Made by a program: the position numbers and the translations under genes. From assembly GCA_036736205.1 (NCBI GenBank), contig DAINMX010000022.1:1-47239 (forward strand): DNA of 47,239 bases. The letters run 5' to 3'. The notes under the pieces were generated by a model. The model was not told the origin of the DNA and made no database searches. It saw nothing but the letters and a program-made list of their open reading frames with translations. The stretch is from XYA12-FULL-58-9 sp001798605 (lineage in GTDB: Bacteria > Myxococcota > XYA12-FULL-58-9). Of this stretch, positions 17,801 through 25,431 are shown piece by piece; position 1 is the stretch's first letter, and each line of letters begins with the position of its first letter.

Positions 17801-18442
17801 GGTAGGGGTGGGCGTGGGACTGTTGGCGTAGGTCCAGCTCCATGTCACGCTGGTCGTCACTCCCGTGGTCACGGAGGATGGCGTGGCCGTGAAGGCAGCA
17901 ATTTGGGGCGGCACGGGTGCTGCAACAACATTAATAGTGGTCTGTGCCGTGTGGCTGCCCGCCGTGTTCGTGCAGGTCAGGGTGTAGGTCGTGGCAGTAT
18001 GAATCGTAACCGGGGTCCCCGTGCCTGGGGTCAAGGTCCCCACATTGTTGTCAATCACACAGGTGGGGGTGGGCGTGGGGCTGTTGGCGTACGTCCAGCT
18101 CCATGTGACGCTCGTTGTTACTCCCGTGACCACAGAGGATGGCGCGGCCGTTAAGGCGGCGATCTGGGGCGCGACAGGTGCAATCGCGTAAACACACAAG
18201 CCATTGTTACGGCAAACGTGGTTGACGGTTGTGCAATCCTGATCCTTTTCGCAGAGCTGAACGCACGTTTGCAGAGCAACGTCACAGATCCAACCAGAGT
18301 CACATTTGTCGCTCGCCCCACAACGCTCACTGTCGGAGCTCGACCCCACAAAACCGTAAGAGCAGCCATCGAGGACCAACAAGAACACAATGATTGGGGG
18401 TAATCGCGCCGAAACACGGGAGGGATAGCTTGTCCATTGCAT
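14885..18442 (-). CDS. Large secreted lipoprotein with Ig-like repeats, DUF5060 and glycosidase-like barrel
   Basis: The 1185-residue product starts with a short signal peptide (IIVFLLVLDGC; the -2 Asp makes the lipobox imperfect). Residues 35-85 are a Cys-rich segment (CGASDKCDSGWIC...CRNNGLC). Residues 90-345 are three Ig-like repeats of about 87 residues, each with a Cys pair (TPTC, LTCTN). Around 395-510 lies a DUF5060-like beta domain, then a TIM-barrel of the DUF4038/GH-A type: ELFYPMGTNFIPHRG, FLYEMMTELDML (putative acid/base Glu, preceded by Thr where GH-A enzymes have Asn), and KPVMVNEYTLGD (putative nucleophile Glu). The C-terminal 120 residues are a beta-rich domain. A surface glycosidase acting on polysaccharide is likely (inference). 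Its start is only 13 bases from that of the divergent lipase frame. Confidence 0.85.
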   Translation of the reverse strand: MQWTSYPSRVSARLPPIIVFLLVLDGCSYGFVGSSSDSERCGASDKCDSGWICDVALQTCVQLCEKDQDCTTVNHVCRNNGLCVYAIAPVAPQIAALTAAPSSVVTGVTTSVTWSWTYANSPTPTPTCVIDNNVGTLTPGTGTPVTIHTATTYTLTCTNTAGSHTAQTTINVVAAPVPPQIAAFTATPSSVTTGVTTSVTWSWTYANSPTPTPTCAIDNTVGTLTPGVGTPVTINAATTYTLTCTNTAGSHTAQTTVNVVAALVPPQISAFTATPSNVTSGVSTSITWTWSYASAPNPTAACSIDPDIGSMTSGGSRNVTLTNPKIYTLTCTNSAGSSTKIVSIATELASVLTPVAERVLYRKLEIGMALPELGSRIATFLGDSTGVYKPGTANYHAQRASGTILNPYDPDHIDIIADFMSPGGQMTRRYGFYYVPYLVQENVRPACGTYPVNDPPPQFTNPKTLDWVQMPTDYEWRIRFAPNQVGEWSSVITVQVGGVLLKQGQVTFSVTTSNDPGFIKVADNRKYFVYADNPNELFYPMGTNFIPHRGIGEYGCPKANQTEQPHGHTRVFPYVSEQFQRHFDYLTDTQEEGTGQGGNLTRLFLASGGLGVERERLNNYSTRQIEMGEMDNYVDLLEEKGIYAILGLEYNSDYDPNAVPINPDDPLYDGCWDRSQNWPWNPYNNAVPHETYPGQTPSDLKSNWQLKGVEGVTDSRQFFTDANAKQIYKKKLRYIHSRFGYSPHIFLYEMMTELDMLANTHVSGQEPLQSYWTTPGWVAATFNEDVANWANEMAGYLKGLGSKQLTTASYGYYGVCRNDNWMGLNLPPAPSVFSTMNLRLIWTKPNIDVISAHIYGNREATVRLASEEVQRCQDATISPVIPTKPVMVNEYTLGDVVPAAFTCVDVNWHNRNWGMPFSGVAGATYWGYERYALGHYWNYYSEPKDPGYSDSSDPYHGNFERNLDGLSTFMAQVPFADSALSGHTFKTTFSHASGATSEPFGPHEVLYSILPNHACKPVAGWVHNRSFIVQNYQGACYNKLRQTDNEPTSPLYNNMQEIMTAFPKIKDDAPQRFNNGDESGYLTYFPGADNFAEMALAGGYRFYLANGALSLSYDNYRVQWYWTWGADTGTYNAEWNFSPYNQLNWDSALSATYVTIPPTGRESSTTNRPGDLTFIVLRNIAGCDD
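17410..18175 (-). repeat. Three tandem Ig-like coding repeats
   Basis: Repeats lie at about 18175-17915, 17914-17654 and 17653-17410. The first two are 87 residues each and agree at 76 positions, with long identical stretches also in DNA; the third is clearly more diverged. This implies one old and one recent duplication within the glycosidase-like gene. Confidence 0.85.
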
Positions 18443-18455
18443 CAGCTGCGACAGT

Positions 18456-19205
18456 ATGCTCCCACGGCTGTGCGATCACAACAGGCGAAGCGTGAGGGAT
18501 CGCCTGGGACTCTATTTTGAGGATCAGATGAGATGGCTGGAAGCGTTGGGTGTTGCGCACAGTGTGGCGAAGATCGAGTCGGAGGCAGGGGCAAAGCAGA
18601 ATGCCAAAACGCTAAGCACACACATTGAATTGTTGAAGCTCCCCGTCTTGATCTTCTTCCATAGTAAGGGAGGCATTGACACACTGGAGATGTTGGTCTC
18701 GCGGCCTGACCTACGTGATCGCGTTGCGGGTTGGATTGCGGTGCAGTCTCCATTTATGGGCTCGCCCATCGCTGATCTCTATCTTCAGTCATCTTTCTAT
18801 CGTGGCCTATTCGGGACGTTGCTCGGACTCATGGGGGGATCCCTCGACTCTTTGACAGCTCTGTCGTCCCCCGTGCGACTGGATTACTACCAAAGTCACG
18901 CGACTGAGATAGCGAGGGTTACAGAGCAGATGCCCTTTGTCGCGTTCATGAGCTGGCAGGATGACAATTGGCCTTGGGAGGGTGACACTCCCCTTGAGCC
19001 CTATCGTGACTTCATGCTCGAAAAGATGGATCTCAAAAATGACGGCCTGGTTCCTGTTGTGAGTGCGGGTATTCCCGGCTGCGACCTCGTTGTCATTGCC
19101 AATGTCGATCACAGGAGTACAGTACTGTCGCGCCCGTTTGTCGGGTTCAACCGCGCCAGGTTTGCTGAGTCGCTGTTCACAATGCTACGACGTCGCCAGT
19201 TTTAG
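18456..19205 (+). CDS. Alpha/beta-hydrolase (lipase-like), apparently lacking its N-terminal strand
   Basis: The 249-residue frame matches the middle and end of triacylglycerol-lipase-like hydrolases: YFEDQMRWLEALGV, the nucleophile elbow FFHSKGGIDTL (Ser in H-S-K-G-G), and a probable catalytic His in VDHRSTVL. These lipases normally begin with a beta-strand and an HG oxyanion motif before this point; none is present, the frame has no ribosome-binding site before ATG 18456, and an in-frame stop lies upstream. The divergent gene starts 13 bases away, leaving no room for promoters. It may be a gene remnant whose 5' end was lost, or a short variant translated from an unusual start. An extracellular role cannot be supported without a signal peptide. 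Confidence 0.6.
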   Translation: MLPRLCDHNRRSVRDRLGLYFEDQMRWLEALGVAHSVAKIESEAGAKQNAKTLSTHIELLKLPVLIFFHSKGGIDTLEMLVSRPDLRDRVAGWIAVQSPFMGSPIADLYLQSSFYRGLFGTLLGLMGGSLDSLTALSSPVRLDYYQSHATEIARVTEQMPFVAFMSWQDDNWPWEGDTPLEPYRDFMLEKMDLKNDGLVPVVSAGIPGCDLVVIANVDHRSTVLSRPFVGFNRARFAESLFTMLRRRQF

Positions 19206-19211
19206 GAACTC

Positions 19212-22200
19212 CTAAAGTTTACAGCACTGCCGACCCATCGCACTAATCCAAGACGGACAGCTGGTGTTGTCGGTGGTACAGGTGCCGATTGTGCAAGCGC
19301 CATTGTCGCACGGTTGGTCCAGGCCCCCCGCAGATACACAACAACCCGTCATCAGGCCGGACGCCAAGCAAGCCGGAGCATTGGAATTGGGGAAAAGGAC
19401 GTTCCCGGGATTGCAGCCCCCAGTGGGCGGCGGCAGTTGCGGCTGGCCGTTGTCACCGGCCGTCAAGCAGCAACTGGACGGACTCCCGCAAAGAATGTTG
19501 CTATAAGCACACGCCAGGTTGTCGTTGCATTGTGGCGGGCCTAGCATGCACGGCTCGCCGAGATCCCCCGCGGGCAAACAGCACGAGCCGAGATCGCCGC
19601 AGACGTTGGCGTTGGAGCCACAGGCTAGATTGCTGTTGCATTGTCCCATCGCGCATGGCTCACCCAGATCGCCAGTGTGTACGCAGCACTCCCCCATGGG
19701 GCTGGGACACCAAGAGTTGTTTACGGGAAAACTCATGCACTGGCTACCAGAATCGCAGCGTGGGCTCTCGGCCATTCCATAACATGCTTCACCGGGACCT
19801 CCCGCCGGGAGGCAGCAGGCGCTACTCGGTTGACATATCTGATTGGTCGAGCACACCAGGCCATTGGCCTTCGTGCAGTCGCCCGGGAGCGTGGTCGAGC
19901 ACACCGGCGCTCGACAGCAGTTCGGATACGCCAAGTTGCAGTTCTGCGTACTGCAGGTCAGGGCAAATGGAGCCGGCGGTTGTGGGTCGTTGCATAAGCC
20001 GTCGCCGCGGCAAGGCTGACCCACCTTACCGGCCGCAACACAACACTTGGTAAGACCGTTGCTGCAACCTTCGCCCGAGGCGAAGTCGATACAACGCAGA
20101 CCAACGTCATTGCACGAATCCCCGACATTGCAGGCCTCTTCGAAGCCACCGGTAGCCGCGGGCATACAACAGTTGGCGGTGCCATACGGACAGTCACTCG
20201 TCACGCAGGCCAGCCCATTGGCACATTCGGGACTGGTGGAGTCGCAGGGTTGGCCGGCTTTGCCAGTGCCAACGAGTACGCAGCAAGTATGGGTTGAAAC
20301 CGCCCCGCACAAGACCTCGTCGTTTTGCACACAGGTAAGACCCATGTCGCAATAGTGCTGCATGCCGATGCAGAGCTCGCCCTCGCCGCCGGCCGGCACA
20401 CAAATCGACGTCGTGTAGGGAGGGGTGTTGCTCATTTGGCAGGTGAGGTGGGCATTGCACGTCTGATTGGCGAGGCAGGGCTCGTTCAACCCACCGCCGG
20501 GCACGCAGCTGTTGCTGTTGGTTTGAGAGTTCCATACGCAGACTAGGCCGGTGTCACAGGTTGGTTGCATTGTCCGACAGAGCTCGCCCTCACCGCCAGC
20601 GGGTACACACGTATTGTTGCTCTCGCCCATGCTGCTAGCACAGCCGAGGCCCGGGTCGCAGGGCGGTTCAGTTTGGCGGCACGTCTGGTTCTCACCGCCG
20701 GCAGGAATGCAGCAATCCGAGGTGGCAGACCCACCGCACAGACTCGGGTTCATGATGCACGATGTGCCGGGATAGGCGCTGCACGAGCCCGCACTACAGG
20801 ACGGCGGCACACAACAATCGGACATACTGGGGTTGCCGTTGACCATCATGCCGCAGCGCCCCATCGCGCTGCTGTCAGTCACGCAGGTCAACCCCCAACC
20901 AGGATCGCAAGAGTCGCCGGGCAGACAGTGCTCGCCCATGCCACCGGCGGGCAAGCAGCAACTCGGTAGACCGTTCACGCAAACGTAGGTGGGTATCGGG
21001 GAGCTCGCGGTACTTGTCACACACGCCAAGCCCTCACCACAGCTGCCATCATCATTGCACGGCTCGTTGGCAGTGCCTTGCCCGGTCGGCATACAACAGT
21101 TTGCCGTAGGGTAAGGGCAGTCGGTGGTCGCGCAGGCCAAGCCCACCGCGCAGTGATCACTCGCGCCGCAAGGCAAGCCGTACAGCTCATCGTCATTGAT
21201 GATGCAACAGTAGGTTAGACCCGACAGACAGTCATTGTCCGCACCACAGATGAGTCCCGTGTTGCAGAAGCCCCCGGCCGCCGTGAGGTCGTCCGGATTG
21301 CTGTTCACGCAGCGCTCATGATAGCCGCCGGCCTTCATGCAGCAGTTGCCGTTCGGACACAGGCTCTGACTCCAGAAGCAACCAAACCCGGGATCGCATT
21401 TCTGGTTCGAGTAGCAGTACTCACCGTCGCCGCCAGCCGAGACGCAGAACTGGCCGTTGTACAGGGGGTTGTTGAGCTCGTCCTTGATAGTCACCTGGAG
21501 ACAGGCGAGGGACTGGTCGCACGAGCCGTCCTGACGGCAAGGCTCATTCTCGGCGCCAGCGTGCGAACAGAAGGGATACAGCGGCCCAGAGATCCCCGGG
21601 CCGCCCATCGGGCTGACACAACCGAGCTCATTGTCGCAGGAGTTGTCCTCGTAGCAAGCTTCGCCCTCGCCACCCGCCGGCAAGCAACACTGGCCGCCCC
21701 CAGTGCACAGGTCGTTTTCCGGTCCGGCCCACCCTCGGCACGCAAAACCCTCGGCGCATGTCCCCGGAGTACACGCGGCGCCGGCTCCACCGGGAGGCAA
21801 GGCACAGAAATTCAGAGTGCCGTCTTCCATCCCGCCCGGATGGGCTTCACAAGCTTCACCGTCGCACATGCCTTCGTTGCCTGGGGCGCAGGGCGTGTGG
21901 CAGACGTTGGCATTGTTCATGGTCGAGTCCTGAACACAGGCCAAACCTGGCAAGCAGTCATCGGCTTGTTGGCAGGGTCGCCCGACGGCGTCGGTACCTG
22001 ACAAAAGGGTATCGAGGACGCAGGCCCACATCGACCCTGGCCCCGTTCCCGAGTCAGGCATCGGATTCCCGCTGTTGGGGTCGCCGCCCTGGCCCGGGGC
22101 GCGCCACACGCATGACTCACCTTGAGCGCAACCCTCGACTCCCACCGGGTCGCAGCTCGTGGCACACATCGGGAAGGCGTGGGGGTTGTCGGAGCTGTCC

Positions 22201-23270
22201 AGATACTGCGCCATCACACAGGTGCCCTGGGCGCATTGCCCCGTGCTCCAGGTGTTGCACTCGACGTAGCAGATGTCGGTGACCAACGCGGGGCTCGCCG
22301 ACGCCGGCAAGCACTGTCCCGGGCATGCGGTGGTCGGACAGGGGTCACACGCATCACCGAGCGCATCGCCGTCGCCGTTTTCTTGGCCTGAGTTGGGAGC
22401 CCACGGACAATTGTCGGAAGCGTTGGCCAGCCCGTCGCGATCCAGGTCGAGAACACGGTTCATGTTGGGAACAACGCCGTTGTGGCCCTTGTTGTTCAGA
22501 TAGCGTGAGAGGTCCTCCATGACTTTGGCGGGGTTCACGGAAAGCAAGGTCGAGTTCATCTCGCCTTTTACGGATTGCGGCAGCATACCATTGGCAAATT
22601 CCGACGAGGCCACGTTGAGCACGTCTTGAAGCTCGCCGTCCAAGCTGCCGCCACGATTGACGGCCACCTGGGTGAGCACCGTGCTCACCGCGAGCAGGTA
22701 GGCGTTGTCATCGTTGTCGTCACCGGCGACGTTCATGTGCACGCCGCTCGTGCCGGGCACATAGGCGGGTGCCGTGATCGAAAGCTCCCGCAAGAGCTCG
22801 CCCTCTGCTTGCGTCACGGCCGCTGCGAATGAGGCGCCCGATGAGACCAGTTTCTTGATGCGACTGCCGGTCAGGTGCGTGACCATGTTTACGTAGGCTT
22901 CCTGGGTGCCGGGCCCCGCTGGCACGTAGAAGGCGCGCAGCGTCAGGGTCGAGGTGGACAAGCCACCGATGACCTCGTTGTAGTAATAGCCGTCGCCTTG
23001 GATCGCCGCTGGGCCGCTGGCGTCGAACTTGATCTCGAACTCGCCGCGATCGTTGATGGTCTCGGTGTTGAACACCTCGCCGGTCGGGCTCAAGCCCTCG
23101 TCGAGGGACGACACCTGAATTGACGAGCCGATGAGGAATGGCCCCTTGGCTACAGCACCCTTGAGATTCACCTCGCCAATCGAGCCATGGTCGCTCGTGC
23201 AACCCGGGCAGACAAACACCATCCATGAAATCAAAGCGGCGAGCGAAGACATCGAAAATATGCGGTTCAT
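19212..23270 (-). CDS. Giant cysteine-rich modular lipoprotein
   Basis: ATG 23270 is chosen because GGGAG lies five bases upstream; the frame extends 8 codons further. The 1352-residue product has a signal peptide ending in a lipobox-like VCPGC. About 270 residues of ordinary domain follow (LKGAVAKGPFLIGSSIQVSSL, a segment common at the start of large myxobacterial surface proteins). A thrombospondin type-3-like Ca-binding stretch comes next (DLDRDGLANASDNCP, DGDALGDACDPCP). The remaining two thirds consists of about 20 modules of 35-45 residues with the pattern GExC-x(5-8)-CD-x-GLxC-x(n)-CCLPAGG. The very high Cys content implies disulfide-locked rods displayed on the cell surface. One late module (GQPQLPPP) has lost its first Cys. 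No enzyme domain is visible; adhesion or predatory contact are possible roles but not shown. It ends 7 bases from the lipase-like gene, convergent with it. Confidence 0.9.
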   Translation of the reverse strand: MNRIFSMSSLAALISWMVFVCPGCTSDHGSIGEVNLKGAVAKGPFLIGSSIQVSSLDEGLSPTGEVFNTETINDRGEFEIKFDASGPAAIQGDGYYYNEVIGGLSTSTLTLRAFYVPAGPGTQEAYVNMVTHLTGSRIKKLVSSGASFAAAVTQAEGELLRELSITAPAYVPGTSGVHMNVAGDDNDDNAYLLAVSTVLTQVAVNRGGSLDGELQDVLNVASSEFANGMLPQSVKGEMNSTLLSVNPAKVMEDLSRYLNNKGHNGVVPNMNRVLDLDRDGLANASDNCPWAPNSGQENGDGDALGDACDPCPTTACPGQCLPASASPALVTDICYVECNTWSTGQCAQGTCVMAQYLDSSDNPHAFPMCATSCDPVGVEGCAQGESCVWRAPGQGGDPNSGNPMPDSGTGPGSMWACVLDTLLSGTDAVGRPCQQADDCLPGLACVQDSTMNNANVCHTPCAPGNEGMCDGEACEAHPGGMEDGTLNFCALPPGGAGAACTPGTCAEGFACRGWAGPENDLCTGGGQCCLPAGGEGEACYEDNSCDNELGCVSPMGGPGISGPLYPFCSHAGAENEPCRQDGSCDQSLACLQVTIKDELNNPLYNGQFCVSAGGDGEYCYSNQKCDPGFGCFWSQSLCPNGNCCMKAGGYHERCVNSNPDDLTAAGGFCNTGLICGADNDCLSGLTYCCIINDDELYGLPCGASDHCAVGLACATTDCPYPTANCCMPTGQGTANEPCNDDGSCGEGLACVTSTASSPIPTYVCVNGLPSCCLPAGGMGEHCLPGDSCDPGWGLTCVTDSSAMGRCGMMVNGNPSMSDCCVPPSCSAGSCSAYPGTSCIMNPSLCGGSATSDCCIPAGGENQTCRQTEPPCDPGLGCASSMGESNNTCVPAGGEGELCRTMQPTCDTGLVCVWNSQTNSNSCVPGGGLNEPCLANQTCNAHLTCQMSNTPPYTTSICVPAGGEGELCIGMQHYCDMGLTCVQNDEVLCGAVSTHTCCVLVGTGKAGQPCDSTSPECANGLACVTSDCPYGTANCCMPAATGGFEEACNVGDSCNDVGLRCIDFASGEGCSNGLTKCCVAAGKVGQPCRGDGLCNDPQPPAPFALTCSTQNCNLAYPNCCRAPVCSTTLPGDCTKANGLVCSTNQICQPSSACCLPAGGPGEACYGMAESPRCDSGSQCMSFPVNNSWCPSPMGECCVHTGDLGEPCAMGQCNSNLACGSNANVCGDLGSCCLPAGDLGEPCMLGPPQCNDNLACAYSNILCGSPSSCCLTAGDNGQPQLPPPTGGCNPGNVLFPNSNAPACLASGLMTGCCVSAGGLDQPCDNGACTIGTCTTDNTSCPSWISAMGRQCCKL

Positions 23271-23401
23271 CGATACTCCCTGTACCCAGGACAACGGGAC
23301 ACCGTGGCTGGATGACCTATTGGATGTTCATGGCGGCAAAATGTCAACACAGGAATCCCCCACGGTGGGGACGGTCGTCAGCCGTTGCACACCCTCGATC
23401 T

Positions 23402-23419
23402 TCTTCGCCTCCGCGAAGA
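23402..23419. other. Short perfect hairpin in the divergent intergenic region
   Basis: TCTTCGC (23402-23408) and GCGAAGA (23413-23419) are perfect complements around a four-base loop. The hairpin lies between the divergent starts of the cysteine-rich lipoprotein gene and the AI-2E family gene; it could be a leader structure or a protein site. Confidence 0.35.
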
Positions 23420-23443
23420 GGGTCTTCTCCCGTTATCGAGACA

Positions 23444-23479
23444 CGCGTTGTTCGTTGTCGCCGCGTTGTTCGTTGTCGC
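23444..23479. repeat. Perfect 18-bp tandem direct repeat
   Basis: CGCGTTGTTCGTTGTCGC occurs at 23444-23461 and again, identically and without gap, at 23462-23479, about 40 bases before the AI-2E family start. Two head-to-tail copies in a promoter zone could be paired regulator sites or simple slippage. Confidence 0.8.
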
Positions 23480-23518
23480 CGTCGACCGTGACGATGGATT
23501 TTGCTATGGGTCGGCTGC

Positions 23519-24583
23519 ATGAATTCCGCGACAATCTCCAGGTTCGTGCAGATCGGAATGGTTGTCCTCTCCATCATTCTCATCGCACTGTTGCTGCTCC
23601 CGTTCGCCAAGGCGCTGTTTGTCGCTGCGGTGTTTGCTGGTGCTCTCAACCCCATCTGCAATCGCCTCGATGATCGATTGAAAGGCCGCCGCAGTCTGGC
23701 TGCCGGGCTCTTGACCCTAGGTGTCGTACTTCTTGTCTTCATTCCGCTTGCGCTCATCGGAACGGTAGTCATCAAGGAGACCCTTGACGGTGTCCGATTT
23801 GTGCGGCAAGTCATTGACGAGGGCAAGCTCACGGACCTCATCGCCTACCTGCCAGGATTTGTGCAAGAGTCGGCCACGGAGATAGCCACAGGACTGAGGG
23901 AACAACTCAAGGAGTTGCTAACGGGAATCCATGCCGGGCAAGCTGCAGCAGCGGTACAGCAGTTCTTTGCCGCAGCGTCCGGAGCACTCGTGCAGACTGT
24001 TCTAATGCTCGTGGGCCTCTTCTTCCTGCTTGTTGAAGGGCGCAAGTTGATGGTCTGGTTGCGGGGTGTGTCGCCGCTCCCGTCAGGACAACTCGAGGAG
24101 CTGCTTGCCGATTTCCGCAAGGTTTCCAAGGCGGTCTTGTTGTCGTCCGTGGTCACCGCCGCGGTTCAATCGACCGTGGCATTCATCGGCTATCTCGTCA
24201 CCGGGGTTCCTCACCCGTTCTTCTTTGGCATGCTGACCTTCATGGCGGCATTCATTCCAGTGGGTGCCGCAACACTCATCGGTCTGTTGCTTTCCGGTTT
24301 CCTTTTCGCCACCGGACATCCCTGGGCGGGTTCAATTCTCGCCGGGTGGAGCGTACTGTTTGTCGGCCTGGTCGATAACATCGTCAAACCCTGGGTGATG
24401 AAGTCGGGCGTCGATCTGCACGGCGCAGTGATCTTCTTCGCGCTCCTCGGTGGATTGTCACTGTTCGGGGTCACCGGCCTCATCGCCGGGCCGCTCATCG
24501 TGTCGTTCTTTCTTGCCATGATCCGCATGAATCGCGGCCTTATATCATCGGAAGACCAGGCAACTGAAACAACTGCGAAGTAA
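23519..24583 (+). CDS. AI-2E family transporter (PerM/TqsA-like membrane protein)
   Basis: The 354-residue product shows the family layout: two or three N-terminal helices (VQIGMVVLSIILIALLLLPF, AALLTLGVVLLVFIPLALIG-like region), an amphipathic middle part, and a C-terminal helix cluster with IPVGAATLIGLLLSGFLFA, GLVDNIVKPWVMKSG and FGVTGLIAGPLIVSFFL. Members export varied solutes or act as Na+/H+ antiporters; the AI-2 link holds only for some. ATG 23519 gives the normal N-terminus; the TTG at 23501 is less likely. The substrate cannot be read here. It is divergent from the cysteine-rich lipoprotein gene and 26 bases upstream of a small exported protein gene. Confidence 0.92.
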   Translation: MNSATISRFVQIGMVVLSIILIALLLLPFAKALFVAAVFAGALNPICNRLDDRLKGRRSLAAGLLTLGVVLLVFIPLALIGTVVIKETLDGVRFVRQVIDEGKLTDLIAYLPGFVQESATEIATGLREQLKELLTGIHAGQAAAAVQQFFAAASGALVQTVLMLVGLFFLLVEGRKLMVWLRGVSPLPSGQLEELLADFRKVSKAVLLSSVVTAAVQSTVAFIGYLVTGVPHPFFFGMLTFMAAFIPVGAATLIGLLLSGFLFATGHPWAGSILAGWSVLFVGLVDNIVKPWVMKSGVDLHGAVIFFALLGGLSLFGVTGLIAGPLIVSFFLAMIRMNRGLISSEDQATETTAK

Positions 24584-24609
24584 CAAGGATCGGTGCTACA
24601 TTGGTTTCC

Positions 24610-25347
24610 ATGCGAATGACGAACCTTGTGGCGATTGTAGTCTCGGTGGCACTGTTCTCGTGGTCGGTCAGGGCCGAAGGGCCGAAGGGACTGGACAAGC
24701 CGGAGGCAACCCGCATCCAACCCTTGGGCGCGAGCGACACGGCCGATAAAGGACGACCCGTCATTCAGACTTGCTTGGTCTATCCAACAGCCGCCGTGAT
24801 GGAGATCAATGACCCGGGTCTTCGGGGAACACACATCTCGATTCGAAAGCGTGACAAGACCATGACACTTGATGCCCTCTGCGCTGAGAAATACCCGGGA
24901 GCCTCCGTCTCGATTCCCGACATCGACAATCATCTGGATGGAGTTGTGAGCAACTTCTTGTTCGTGAGTGGGGCTGATGCCTTCGGAATGGCGTCGGCAT
25001 TCTGGATCTACGACCTGAGCGGCTTGAAGGTCTTCGAGGGGATCAGGAGCAATGCAAAGCCCTTCACCGTCACCCAAGCGAAGGGCGAGGTCTCCCTGCG
25101 CTACTGGACGCAGCTCGAGAGCCTCCCCTGCTGGCCCAAGGAGGAGGGCTGCTGGACCCGTATTCTGACTGCGAACGGGGTCGAGGCCCGCCTGCGCGCG
25201 AGCAAGCAGCTTTGCGTCGTACCCAACGATCTTATGACCGAGGATCCGTCGGAAGTGCTTCAAGTGTTCGGGCCGAGTGAGCTGTCCCTGACTCACCCGA
25301 AGCTTCGCTTCCTCGACGGGCAGGCCACTTGCAACCTCGCCCCATAA
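24610..25347 (+). CDS. Exported protein of unknown function with six cysteines
   Basis: ATG 24610 gives a clean signal peptide (LVAIVVSVALFSWSVRAEG) for a 245-residue product; the frame can start at TTG 24601. The mature part has six Cys (CLVYP, ALCAEK, LPCWP, EGCW, QLCVV, ATCNL), compatible with three disulfides in the periplasm. The middle (FWIYDLSGLKVFEGIRSN, KGEVSLRYWTQLESLPCW) looks like a beta-rich fold. I do not recognise the family. It follows the AI-2E family gene by 26 bases and may be co-transcribed. Confidence 0.75.
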   Translation: MRMTNLVAIVVSVALFSWSVRAEGPKGLDKPEATRIQPLGASDTADKGRPVIQTCLVYPTAAVMEINDPGLRGTHISIRKRDKTMTLDALCAEKYPGASVSIPDIDNHLDGVVSNFLFVSGADAFGMASAFWIYDLSGLKVFEGIRSNAKPFTVTQAKGEVSLRYWTQLESLPCWPKEEGCWTRILTANGVEARLRASKQLCVVPNDLMTEDPSEVLQVFGPSELSLTHPKLRFLDGQATCNLAP

Positions 25348-25431
25348 CGCGCTACTCGCCCTATCCAATTGAGGGACTATCGATTGTTGGGCCGCAGTGC
25401 TATCCACGTCAAACTTAGCCGGGAGGGTACG

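Noticed and set aside
19289..20053. Long rightward frames opposite the cysteine-rich lipoprotein
   Set aside because: Regular Cys/Gly codons create open antisense frames; the translations are repetitive and unlike any protein, while the leftward frame has a signal peptide, a ribosome-binding site and modules.
19212..22300. Regularly spaced similar sequences taken for a CRISPR array
   Set aside because: The units are of unequal length, translate in one frame into Cys modules and have no unique spacers.
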